Part shown: in pieces, positions 37,630 to 50,600 of the stretch
How positions within the stretch are numbered: position 1 is the first letter of the stretch
Layout: every line of letters begins with the position of its first letter
Assembly (NCBI RefSeq): GCF_021134715.1
Contig: NC_060018.1
Location: 682,001 to 746,000, forward strand
Direction of reading: 5' to 3'
DNA length: 64,000 nt
Origin: Daphnia pulex
Taxonomy: Eukaryota; Arthropoda; Branchiopoda; Diplostraca; Daphniidae
Translations under genes and position numbers: made by a program
The notes under the pieces: generated by a model
The model's database searches: none
What the model was told of the DNA's origin: nothing
What the model saw: only the letters and a program-made list of their open reading frames with translations

Positions 37630-40333
37630 CTGAGACGTTGTATTCCGTCTTGGGCTGATCGTCGATATGATACAGCGAGATATAACAGAAAGTGGGTGTA
37701 GACACTGTATTCTACCATACTGCAGCAAAGTGTTAACTTTTATCTCTTACTATGCTCCGATGATTATATCCCATAACTACTCGTCGTCAGACAACGCTCT
37801 ATTGGTTCATCGTTAGCTTAAGTTACTTAAATGTTGAGCCAATCAGACTCAACGATGTTGCATATTCCGTCAAAAAGGGAAAATGTCGGCGCTCTTGAGC
37901 TCTGCGAACCTCCCGCGCACTATTATTCGACTAGGTGGGCTGGCAAGTGGCAATCCAGATACTTTATAATTACTTCCTTTTTCTGTAATAAGTTTATAGT
38001 AGAGTAGTCTGAAGCGATCACGGGGTATGTCAATTTGCGCCGTATAATCAAGTCGGGATAATTCCTACTAAATCTCGGGAAATGACATTCTTTTATTCAT
38101 CGTCGTCGCACACTTAGCGATTCCCGTTGAACTTGATTATGGGTGTCTATTAGCTGTGAGATTGGCTCCAAAATTCTGCGTAAATTTGTTAGGGATGCTT
38201 TGTCGTAAAGTTGATGCTTTTGAACCAAAATTAAGGATTATGACGTTGCGTGAATGGCTCGACTGGTCCCGTCCGAATGTCTCACTCTCCGTTTTTTCCG
38301 GGTTTTTTCTTCACGAGGGTGTGGGTAGAGCGGACAATAGGGTCGCTGAGGTTGCATTCGTTATTCATGCGTCAGTGATCGAACGTTGGCGTGCTTTTCC
38401 TAGACGGTGGCTACTGTAGCGTCGTGTACTGTACACGTGTGTGTGCGAGTCGGATCTTCTTCTTTTTTGTGTGTGTTGCTATCGAAAAAGTTGCAATATA
38501 CGTACGCAAGAGACCGCACGACAAGTTGATATTTGCCCATTCTCTTGTGCCCATTGAATTTGTGCACGGCTCATTGGTTCGGCCACCCGCCAAGACGAGG
38601 AAACAGTCGGAGCAAGCAAATTTCCTAGCTGTTCGATTGATTGTCTTACGCCCCCCCCCCCTTTTTTGTTTGTATGCATTTGCATTGCTGCATCAATGGC
38701 AGGCGGGAGGCCCGTCTGGGATTGGGGAGAGAAAAGTAAACAATCGGCCACGTCAATGAATCATTGTCTACCGACGGCCGGAATTATCATATGCACGCAC
38801 ACAAAGCGATAGAGACCAGCAGCCGTTCGCTAAATCTCTCTTGCTGGAAAGCTGTCGATTTCTAATGAGAATTTCCCTGCCAACGAAACAAATAAATAAT
38901 CTCTGGGTCGCTTTGATATTTTTTTTTTTTACTGCAGTGAAATCAGTTTTTGTGTCGTTCGTTTTCTGTAAGTTGGGCTCGTGTCGCCAACTTCCGCCGC
39001 CAAGGTCTTTCCTAGCAATTAATTTTTCTCCCCAGAGGTACGGTCTGCAGCCGCCGCCGCCATTTATTAGATTTGCCCGTGATGAATGATGTTTTAGTTC
39101 TATATGATCTGCGTCGTAATGAATGCTCGCAGCTAGGCACGCTTATCAAGACAAATCTCTAACTTTTATTTTCGCACTGTTTGCTATTGTGTCGCGCTGG
39201 GTGGAAGAAAATTGGTTCGATTGGAAAGACTCTGAATTATATATCTTTCTTTCTTTATTTATTATCTTTCAGATTGAGCAATGAACATCCACCGGTTCCT
39301 TCTTCTTTTCAATTCTTTTCTTCCGATGGTTTTCTTCTGGTCTTCGCTAGATGGCAGACGGTTCCCCGACCAGGTAAGTGCCCGACGAATTTTCTATTAT
39401 TTTCATTGGTTGCCATGAAAAATTGGGTATTACTACTTGAGTTGTACCAGTGTAAAAACGAAAAATATTTCCGTTTTTTCCTTTGAATTGTCGAGCGAGT
39501 GTTGCTATCAATTGTTTATTTGACTACTCGACCACTGGGATTCCAGGGAAGCATTTTGTAAGCGAGACGGAAGAAAACGACGTGTTGGTTATTCGATAAC
39601 CAAAAGTGCAGGGCGGATACTTACGGCACGTATAGTCGTTGCCTTCCAAAGCGGAATCTCTAGAGACATGAAATCCGATTGCCGGGCAATCTAAATGTTA
39701 CTTCGGGTACATTAAAACCTTGACGTAATCGTTTATTGACAAAAGGGGGGATAGATAGACTTGGCCAGCGATTGACAAAGAGCCATGTAAGGGTTGTTTG
39801 TTATCGCTGTCCTTGGTGCGGCGGATGCATAGGGGCCGGCCGGCCGGTCGTCCATCCTGAAATGACGAGGCTACACATTTTGTGTTGGCTGCCACTTTTC
39901 AATGCTTTCTTGCTTTTCTAATTTTTCTGTTATGCATTTGAATTGATTTGAAATGTACCGGGAATGGCCTCAGAAGAAGAAGAAGGCGGAGTGAGGTCTC
40001 TTTAGTCGGATGTCAGAATGGAGAATATACTGGAGTCTGAAGGAGAGGGGCTGCGGGGGATCGGCTCTTCATGATTTAGTGAATACATTAAAAGTGGATG
40101 CGTAGGATCGAGAGAGACTGGAGCTGCTGCTGCTGCTGCCATCAGGAGCGCCAGAGCTCTTTCTTCCTCCCGCTGTTAGGGGCTAGAACATTTTCCGTCT
40201 CTCTGACAAGGGACGGGGGGGAGGGAGGAAAGCCAGAAGAAAAAGAAGAAGAAGAAACGTAGAGAGATTAAGTGGCCTTTTCCCCATATTGACAGCCCTT
40301 GAGGTTCTTGCAGACCTCGTCGCATTCCTCTCG

Positions 40334-40361
40334 TATTATTATTATTATTATTATTATTATT
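40334..40361. repeat. (TAT)n microsatellite
   Basis: About nine TAT/TTA units. Confidence 0.9.
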
Positions 40362-42268
40362 CTTTCGTTTTGCCTCGGCCAGCCGGGTCGAACAACAGCC
40401 TGCAGGAATTCAGTCCGCCTTTTTCTCTTTTTTGAACTATGCACGAGAGTGGGGAGGTTAGGGGGGGGGGCATTACATTTGACGTGCATCGGCATAGTGC
40501 GCGCACCGGGTCAGAAAACTCCCCCCAAAAAAGGTGGCAGACCTGAAATTCAATTTGCCAAATGACGATGGATCGATGACAGGTGTCGTGTGGCTGCCGG
40601 GCTCTTCTCTGCCGATGGCATAACACAATCATATCAAATTTAGGTAAAGTGCTCAGGAAAGAAAAAAGAAGAGTGTAGCACTCGCATCCGCTTTTACGGT
40701 TCAGGTGCTAAAAACCGAATCACTTTTGTGTGTGCAATGCCATGATAGCAGTTTGGCCAAAATGTGGAGAAAACGCTAATGCCGCATTTTTTCCCATGAC
40801 GCGTCAGCATTCCATCGCTGGCCGGGATCTTTTTCTCTTATTTTTCTTTCTTTTTGGGTGAAGTGAATGGCCAACGAAGAAGAAGATGATCCGAGTTCTT
40901 TTGTGGCTGATGTGCTTGTTGTGGTACGTCACGCTGGATAGGAGATGGTTAGAAATTGCTGATTGCATAGAGAATATCAGCTCTTGACGGACGTCGTTTG
41001 TTTTGTCTACGAGGGGAAAGGGGGGGAAGGAATAACTCCGCCCCATCGGTCGCTGATACACCGGAGAAAATGGATAAGATCCGCTTAGCAGATTTACTGC
41101 CGTCGAGTTTTTTTTTCCCCTTTTCTTTTCTTTCTCTTTGGTTTATTCTCCTTTTGACATTTTCTCTTTTTGATTTTCTCGGGTTATTTGACAAAAGCGG
41201 ATAATCTGCGTACGTCGTCGTCGTCGTCGTCGGTTACGCCCGAATCTGACGCGAGAAAAAATATTCGAAACGCGTCGTCAAAATGGGAAAAAAAAACCAA
41301 AAATGTCTGCAACCTTTTCCTCTTTGCTGTGGCCAAACTTTCTTGTCTAACAAAATGTTGTGCATTTTCTCTTTTATAAAAAAATCTGATCGGATTAACG
41401 CGTGAAAACTTTCCTGATTGAAAGAATGAAAAGAGTTGCTTCAACCGTTTTGAATGTTGTGTGTACGAGTCGGGTTCTCACAAGTGTGACAAGACACTCC
41501 CCCCAATTGTCCGCGAGAGCTTCAGCAGAATGCGGTTTTGCGTGATGGTTTCCAGTCTGAACTCGGCCCGACAGCCGAGACAATCGGCCGCAGTGGAATT
41601 GAAATCTCAATCGAGAAAATGCAGTGGAACGTCTTTTGTTTTGTTTTATTTTACGAGAGAGAGAGATGCGTTATCCGCCCTCGTCGTCGTCGTCGTCGGT
41701 TGTTGTTGTTGTCAAGCCAGTTTTCGACGGTAACCCAATCTCTCTTTCTCTCTCTCTCGACACGTCAAAATTCGTCGGGGATTGAACTGTTTGGTGGCTG
41801 CATTCTCACGTGTCATTCCACTTGCCGACGTGTGGAGGAATTTCCAGTCGTTGTGCGAGTGAGAGAGAAAGAAAGAAGAAGAGACCCCGTGACACACTCC
41901 CGTTGCACACTTATTTATTTTTTTTTTCATTTTGATTTTCTCCGCTCGCTCGGGAATCCTTTTTTTCTCTATAAACCCCGAAACGGTGAAATATAAACCG
42001 AACCACACACACACACTCAAAATGGTGGTGGGTGTTAAAAAAGAAAAAGAAAAAAGGAACCGACTGTGTTTTGATTGTGTCGCTGCCGCCCGCCACGAGA
42101 TGACGACGATCCGAGTCCATCAAACGCGGCAGCGGCGCTCGGCGCTCGTAAAATGTTGTACAAGACAAAAATGTCGGCCCATTGGGCAACAGAGAGATAT
42201 CCGGTTCATTTAGGAGACTCGGCTCTATTGGTGTGAGCCGTAACATATACAAAGTCTTGACCGTTGCT

Positions 42269-42292
42269 AAGAAGAAGAAGAAGAAGAAGAAG
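42269..42292. repeat. (AAG)n microsatellite
   Basis: About eight AAG units; a CTT tract of opposite sense follows near 42348-42361, so the two could pair. Confidence 0.9.
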
Positions 42293-43572
42293 GCTCATAT
42301 CTCCCGACACAATGTTATTCTTTATTTTATACGCATATTTGAACGTTCTTCTTCTTCTTCTTGTGTATCTACCCGTGTTAAACAGCCGACAAACTCTTTA
42401 AGAGAGAGAGAGAAAGAGGGAAATGAGAAAGAAGAGAGGCCGATAACAGTTTGGCAACACACGTCTGGGCCATCCGTTCACGAGACACTCGGCTAAAGAG
42501 GAAGAAAGGTCTGCCCGGCGCCAACAAGATTTGTGACCGGCGTCTTCTTCTTCGTCTATTCGCCATCCGTTTTTACATGCACGTTGAAATGTGCCGTTGC
42601 TGCCAGGCAAGAGAGAGAGAGAGATTACAAATATTATCGCCGTTGTGTGTGTGTGTGTGCTGTTCGAACCCATAACCAAAAGACCGGGCCCCTTCTTCTT
42701 CTTCTTTTAAGGGGGAAATGTTGTCCAAAAAAGAATCTTTTTTTTTTTCTTTTTCTTCTTTTCTTTCGCAGCTGTCATCGCTCGCCACAAGTTTTGTATT
42801 ACCAACTATCTGGCATCATATAGGGGAGACAGGAGAGTTGGCGCTCCATCTCACCTGTAGATATGCGTCGTCCCGTATATACATAACGGGCCCGGGACGG
42901 AGGTGTTTCTATTCAGACGCTGCTGCGAAAGTGGACGAGGTTATTGGTCGGTGTCGGAAAGACCCAATGGAATTGACCTTTTCTTATTTAGGGTTCTTGT
43001 TGGCATATTTTAATAATTCCACTCCCGCCGAACCTTCATTCTTCTTTTTTATTATTGAGGATATATACAAGTTCCCCTTCCTTCTTTTGCCATAAGTAGA
43101 AAAGCGATAACCATCGTCGACTGACACTGTCAGAATCCGCCACATAACTTGCCCTGCGCCCGTGTTTTTTATTGTATTTATTATTATTTTCTTTTATCGA
43201 CTCTGTGAAGTCGATCAAAGAGCTTCAATCACGGGAATCCATGGCCCTTGATGTAACGAAAAGGAGGGACGCGGTCCCGTTTTTCGCTCTCTCTCTCTCG
43301 ATGTCTCCACTTGGCTCGACTATACCCGGTCGGATGATATAGTTATAGCCCTTTCACATGCATATTTATAAGAGGAGAAACATTTCCAACAACAACAGGG
43401 TTATGGATGATCCAGATTATTAAACCCAGTTTGGCCTCGTCCCGCGTCTATTTTCAAAACGTGAAAGTAGACCAAACGAACAACGGTTCTTTCTTTTTCT
43501 TTCTTTTTCTTTTTTTTTTTTTTTAATTTTTTCATTTATGACCGGGCCGTCGAGAAATATACTATGGTTGTT

Positions 43573-43614
43573 ATACACGTAGTATACTATTGTAGTAGTT
43601 TATACTACGTGTAT
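43573..43614. repeat. Perfect inverted repeat, 14-bp stem with 14-nt loop
   Basis: ATACACGTAGTATA at 43573-43586 is the exact reverse complement of 43601-43614, separated by 14 nt. It could form a cruciform or RNA hairpin. The stem is too short for a usual microRNA precursor. Confidence 0.85.
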
Positions 43615-46600
43615 GAGTTTTTCTTTTCTTTAAGGATCGCTAGACGCACAGCCTCTTGGAGCCGGACACAGCCGCCCATCTCTCCCGCAGTTGGTTCGTT
43701 GTTCCCAATTCGTCGCTCGACAGAAGAAATGAGGTGCCGCGCTGTGTGTGTGTGTGTCTGTGCCAACAGCGTCCGATTACGTATAGACGTGGAGTATCGA
43801 CTGTAATATCTGGCCATAAATTCAATCAGCGCTTCTTCTTTAATTGGATAACAGCGTGAGAATTCCCGGAATCGTTCTCTGGCTGTTCGTAAATTAGACC
43901 AGAAAATTTGTCGTATACATCGATTGGCTTCCCGAACTGAGAAAAAAAAAACATTCCTGCCGAGTTTGAATGAGAATTTATACGATGAGTCACGTTTCGA
44001 CCGACTGTGGATTGAATGGGACACACAACACAGAAGAAAAAGAAACAAAACGACACCTGGGACTTTTATTCCGTTTCTAACGTGAAAATTTCCAGGTCGG
44101 AATGTTTTTATTTTTTGTTTTTTTTTTTTGTTTGTTGGTTCCATCGTCCATTTGTCCTTTTTGATTTGTCGGATTAGTGCCTATCTCTGGCTGATGGGCC
44201 GCCCGCGTTTCGTAATAACACGGCCGCGAGATCGGAATAAGTAATGAGTCGAGACGAGAGTTGACAGGGAACGTTGGGGGCTTTTAGCTGTTGCTGCTAC
44301 TGCGTTTCTTTATTCCTTTTTGTTCTCTCTCTTTCTCTCTTGGGGTCGTCGGTCGTCGTCGTTTATTTGAGTTTGGTGCGTGTCGTCTTTTTCGGTAGCC
44401 GCCGAAAAGTTTGGGTTATTCCGTCTCTTTTCGCTCCTCCTCACTCCGTCCGTTTTGTCTTGCCCGTGTATAGATTTACGCTGCTGCTGGAACGTGACTT
44501 GTGTAAAAGGAAATGAGCCCACACAAGTCCCAAACAAAAACAACAAAATGCAGGGGCAAAACGGTTATATCATTTTTCCCCTTCACAGAGTCACACACAC
44601 ATGGGAGTAGCCAAATGGAAACGGACCATTTCTCTCTTTTTCGGTTTGTCCCGAGTGAGTTGACGTTGTCGTCGTCTCCCGGCTCGTCATACTTTTCGTT
44701 GGCCGATGATGATGATGACAGATTGGTGTAGTGACCAGTAGGAACTACATTTATAACGCTAACACAGCAGTTGCTTGTAGTCGATGGACGAAATGATGAC
44801 CGTCTGGGATTTTTTCTTCTTCTTCTTCAAATCTTTTTTGTTTTATTGGCACTGAGCTACTACGTACTTCATTGTTTTGTGTGTGTTTGCCTGTTGTTTC
44901 TCGTGAACACAAGACGAAAAGAGGAATATATATGATTATTTTATTGCTCTCGGTCTCTCTCGGACTGTTGGCCAGTCAAGAGCAAGATATTGGTTTCTAA
45001 AGAGTTTACAACGCTGGCTATTTCCTATTTCATCGCTCTTTCAAACTGTGATGTAGACGTTGTTGCCTGTTGTTGTTTGCATGTTGTTGATGTTGTTGGT
45101 TGTCTACACACAGACCGGGCCCCCCGGGAGAGGAAGATTTCTCGGCGCATGCCATCCTTCGTCAAGTGGAATTGATCGGGTCGGGATAAAAACACAAAGT
45201 AGGACGAGAATTGAATTTGACGTCGTCATAGGTGGGGGGGGGGTTGGATGCGCAACATATATATATGGTGGTCCGTCCGCGGGCTGGTCCCGATGGACCC
45301 GTCTTTTTTTCCCCCCATCCACCCCCTAGGGTCGGTACCGAACACACGCTGAGACACACGACGGATTCTTATTCGTCTTCTTCTTCCTGATGTTTAATGT
45401 TAATGTTGGAACTGGTAGTGCTGTATTATATACGACTTCCAGCCATCCAGGAAATACGTGTTTCTTTTCACCAGTTACACAAAGTTCTTTATTTTTATTA
45501 AATTTCTTTCTTTTTTTAAAAGAAAGAAAGAAGCTCTCGACACCGGCGCAGATCTACCTGACACAACAAACGGCTCGAAAAAAAAAAAAAAAAACCTGGA
45601 GAGAAAATTCAAATTTTCCAAAAAGTCATAAAGCATCAAAAAAGATAAAAAGGGAGAAAGAGAAGAATGGAATATATATATATATATTTTAAGAAAAAGA
45701 ATAATAAAAGGAAAGGGACTCGTTGTTGTTGCCAGCTTTTTCTTTTTTCTTTCAAGAATAAAGAAAGAAAGAAGAAAAAATTGTGGACAGCTGCGTTGAT
45801 TATGGGTGTCTCACCTTACCCGAAAATATATAAAAACAAGAGGCCTCTGCCTTTTTTTTTTCTGTCTGGTGCGCTGCTACCGTCGTAAAATCTTGTGTAA
45901 GAAGAAAGAAGCGAAAAAAAAAAAAAAAATAAAGATACCGAGTGTTTTGGAGTCTTACGTGTATACACACATTGTTTGTTGCGCCTTTCTCTCTCTCTTT
46001 ACTCCGGCACGTTAAGTCGGTTGTCACGTTCTGCCGTGTCCGTTGCATCGGAAACTCTTGGCTTTAGCGCTCGAGGAGCTCTTGCTAAGGGTCTGGTCAT
46101 AAACCATATCTAAATATTGCCTCTCTCTTCTTCTTCTTCTTCTTCTTCTCTACTTGACACACACTCGTACGAACGTGTATAGAAATGGGACGGAATCACA
46201 CGCACATGAAATTGGCGCCTTGGGAGCTCCTTCACTTGACGGCCGGCCGGTTCTGCCCCGAGAGTTTTTCTTTTGTTTTTTCTTCTCTTTGATGGTTGAG
46301 GGGACAGCCACAAGGAGAGATGAGGGGGAGGATTGTCTCCCCCCCCATCGACGATATCATAAAGAAGGAAGGAATGACATTTGTTGCTACTATACAGGAG
46401 AGAGAGAGAGAGACACACCTCTTAATACATCATAGAGAGAAGCCTACCGTCTGTTGGGAGAGTGTAATTCAATCTCGTTGGTCGACTTCCCAGCATATAT
46501 TTTATGTGTCATCCAACTTACCATAAATCCCAGGCTGCTGTTGGGGGGGATATTATTCCGAGGGGTGGACACAACCTGGTCGATGAAGATGACTTTTGCT

Positions 46601-47674
46601 TCTGGTGAATCAAGAAAGACGGACAGGTGGAATAGAGTATCAAGCTGGATGGAAGTCGTGATGGCCGCAAATGGGCGCGTCTCGGGTTTCCCAAGGATGG
46701 GAAAAAAACAAAATCAGGAAATCTCAGGCGAAACTTGAGAGATGTCGAGGAATGTTTGGCAGTCGAGAAATATTCAATAATAAAGGGTCTGTTTCCACCC
46801 TTTTTCTTTTTGATGTGTCGCTAAAATGGCCTCGAGCTTCCTTCCTCTCTTGTCTTTTTTTTTCGAATTCTTTTTGGCGATGTGTTTGACCTGCTGGAAC
46901 TGTCGGATTGTTGAGGGGGGAAGAAGAACAAGAAGAAGGTGGACCTTTTCTTATTTTATTTTTTCTTTCGCTCCGCTGCGCGTTTCTATTTGGGGGTTGC
47001 CAAGATAAATGTTTTTGCCCCCCTCCAACGGCAGCCAAAATTTTTTTTTTGGTTTCGATTGCCATCAAGAGAGAAAAGCTTCTCTTTGTTGTTTTCTTAT
47101 CCTCGGGTTCTGTGGGGACTTTTGATCCAAATAAAAGAAGAAAAAAATTTGTCTTTAAAGGTTTACTTGGATCCCTGGGAAGAATTGAAAAGACGATTTC
47201 CAAATTGAAAATGTGACGGTGAAATTTGAAAGTTTCTCAAGAAATTCGACGCAGGTTTTCAATTGGAGATGGAAATTGGCCGCCGTTGCTCTTTGACGAA
47301 TATCAGATGAATAATAATGGGCTGGGTTAGGTTTTCCGTTTGATCGGTTGATTCCATCTGCGTCTCTATCTTACCTCTTTGTTGTATACGCGATGCAATA
47401 ACGAACCTCGGATTCCTTGTTTTTTTTTTTTTTTATCGTTTCCCGTTTCACGGGCAAACTGACACCGTCGAGGAATTCGTTAACGAGCTGCTCCTGCCTC
47501 TGATCGTCTCGTGTCAATAAAGATATTATTGTCTCCATTTCCCTGGAAATCTATTTCATCTCCAATGAAATTTCAAACAAAAACAACAAAATCTACGAGG
47601 CGTTTTCCATTAGTTATTCGGTGTCTATCGTTCCGGTCCTATAAAGGAGAACGAAAGACAATCGATTTTCTTGT

Positions 47675-47693
47675 TGTGTGTGTGTGTGTGTGT
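47675..47693. repeat. (TG)n microsatellite
   Basis: About nine TG units. Confidence 0.9.
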
Positions 47694-50600
47694 CGTTTGT
47701 TTGTTATCACGTTTTGCGGGGTGTTCGTAAGAATTTTGTGTAGAAAATGAAGCAAAGAAAAGAAGAAAACCCCAAAAAGAAAAGAAAGAAACCGGTTGAT
47801 CCAGCGATGACTCGTCGATAAATTCATTGACAAATGGCCAAATGGAGGGGAAACAAAAAGACGGACGGACGGGGGGACACACAATAATTCATTTTCGTCT
47901 ATCGATCAAACGCTCAGAGTGAGACGGACACGGCGGAGAAGATCTTATATAGAGCCGAGCGTGTCCATTATGCAGCACCCAATGCTCTTCTGTTCTTTTT
48001 TCTGTTTTTTCAACTTTCAAAAAAGCTGATGGTCCGAGCGAACCAGCTCAACCTGAATCAAACCCGATGACTCAAAACCTAATTTCGAGTGATTTCAATG
48101 GGTTCGTTAGTTTCTTCTCATCTTCTCCCAGCCATTAGCTGACAGTTTCATTTTCTCCGATAGCATTCATATAGCAAGATATTTAATGTACTTGGTACAT
48201 TACGCGAGAGTGGATTTTCCAGTGATCATTTCTCTTTCCGCTTTGATATTTCTTCTTCTTTGCCTGTTGATGCTTCCCTCCTCCTGACCTGATACCCCTC
48301 CTCTCTAGGACCAGTCAAGGGACCGCCGTCTTGGGGCATTCCTTTTTAACATCTTCCGTGTTGCTGGAAAAGAAGAAGAAGAAAAAAACACACAAATGAA
48401 AATGTGAAAATAGAATTTCATTTTAAGAAATTTTAAAATTTTTCCTTTATTTTTTCCGTACGGCGCGAGCCCTGCTTATAACAAGCAGCCAAAAAAAATT
48501 CAAATAAAAATTCAACCTTTTCATTCCTCTGGTTCCCTGTTAGTGGTGGCGCGATGGTCTTCCAGTTCTTCCACCAGCAACTGCTGCGCTCCTCCCCCTT
48601 TCTTCTTCTTCTTCTTCTTTTTCCAGTTTCTTCCTCCTCCTCCTACCTACTACGCCCCATCGGCGGGCCAGCAGGAGAGAAGAGAGAGAGAGAGAAGAGA
48701 GGGGGCTCACTTCTTCAAACTTTGTGGCTCAAACTGTTGTACACTCTCGCAAGACTCGCCAGAGCAATGCCAGTCCACATGTGCGGAGGACACGCTGCAA
48801 AGTAGAGTCCCTCCATTCCCACCCAAAAAAGAAGAATTTTTGTGTCTTTTTTGGTTCATTCATTTTGTGGTGTGGACGCAAAAGATTTGCTAACAACCGT
48901 CGTGTTGAAATTCAAGTGGAACGTGCGTATCGTTTGAAAGTGATTTTTTAGTTTTTAAATTTCCGCGCGCGCGTGATTTACTTGCCGCTGGACCGGAAGG
49001 ACTCGCTGATTGTGAGGCGATGGATCACACGGGCGAGTGTTATCGTTGACCTTTTTTTTCCTTTGAATGAAATTTCCGTGTTTTGTTTTTTAAATTGTTG
49101 TTCGGCCGAACCCGTTCAGTGGATTACATATTAACCTACATCGGAGGACCGACAGCCCAGGTCCGCCGCTCCGCGCCCCGCTGGATTTTGTTTTGAAAAA
49201 GATTTTCGAAAGAAAAGTTTTTGTGTTTTGACGTAACGGTAAGTTGACACTTTTTCCTTTTCAAATACATTTGAATGCCGCAGCGCAGCATTGTGCTGTT
49301 GTTGCTTGCACGATCTTGTCACCCATTTCGAAAAGGTCGTGACGTCCATCCTCGCGTGACCGTGAAATTGTCGGCTCAATCTGATTCGACACTTTTTGTT
49401 TTATTTTGATCGTCGCAGCGATTCTTTTCCATCTGAATATTCGGGGGTGGTGGTGGTGGTGGAATCAAGTTTGATATTATTTTTTCCTCCCAGAATAATG
49501 GGGGAAAACTATTTTACAACAAAATTCCAGCAACAACAACAACAAGCGAATGAGCCGGCGGGAAAATGTCCCGACACACACGGTGAATAAGAGCCCCCGC
49601 CAGCTAAAAGGAAACGAAAATGCCTTTTTGCTTTTCTCTCTTAGACTGTCGTATTGTGTCGGTGGTGGTGGTAGAATATTGCCGGAGCCCATCGTCGCTG
49701 ACTGGCCCATCAGCAATCGATGGAAATATGATGATGCGCTGGCCCTTTTTCGCCTTGGCTGGTGGTGCTGATGGCTCGCCACACACAGAAAGTCAAAGAA
49801 GAAGAAGAAAACAACACAACGGCTCGCGCAGCCGTTGGTTTTATTTTTTTTAAAGAAAAAGAAGAATAAGTTTTTTATTTATTTATTTTCTTTTCGGTTG
49901 ATGACTCCTCGCCGCCCGGCCACGGTCCGGTCAAGGGTCTTTCCTTTTTTTTTTCTTCTTTTTTACCGCGTTCTCCCGAAGGCGAACGAGAGTTGTGTAT
50001 TAGTCGAGAGAGAGAGAAAAAGAATCAAAGAAGAAAATTCTTGTCTGTTGCCCATCGCCACCGCCGCCGAGTTTTTTTTCTGGCCGCAGCAGCGCGAAAA
50101 AAACTAAAAACATTTTTTGAATTTTTGTTTCGAATAAAAAAAAGTCGGGGGGTGAATTTCTCTTTGCTTGTTCATTGATGCTGCGTTGCGCAATGCGTCT
50201 TCCCGATTTTTCAAGTGGACACGGCGGTCATTAATCATCTGCCGTTCGTGTTTTCCCTTTTCCCCCTCTTGTTCATCTTTGGCTCCGTTTGACACGTTCA
50301 CATTTTCGGGACCCACGGCTGCTGGTGGAAAAGAAAGAAAGAAATAAAGAGGAGAAAACACGTTTCTGATGTAACGGAGCGAAAAAGGGACGACGACGCC
50401 AGGAAAAAAGAAAATTGTCGGTCAACCCCGATGTAAAACAACATTTTCTCTCTTTTTCTCTGGTTCTTGTGTTGGCTCCTCGTTAACAGTTAACACACAA
50501 GAAGAGGAGCCCAGTTGAATAGATGACTATGAGCACGCAAGTGTTTCTCTCTTTTTTTTTTTTTTGATTTATCAACAAACTACACCTCCTACCCCATTCA

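Larger units (their letters stand above)
37730..46500. other. Repeat-dense region without recognised genes (part 1)
   Basis: Filled with CTT/GAA, CGT, GA, CA/GT and poly-T tracts. CCAAT-like boxes at about 37800-37845 (attggttc and ccaatcag) face each other and a short ATG frame (MSALLSSANLPRTIIRL) starts near 37883, so a promoter here is possible. Long frames in this interval are translations of repeats. Confidence 0.5.

Noticed and set aside
41538..41996. 152-codon plus frame with poly-Arg and poly-Leu
   Set aside because: It translates CGT and GTT repeats; there is no coding signal.
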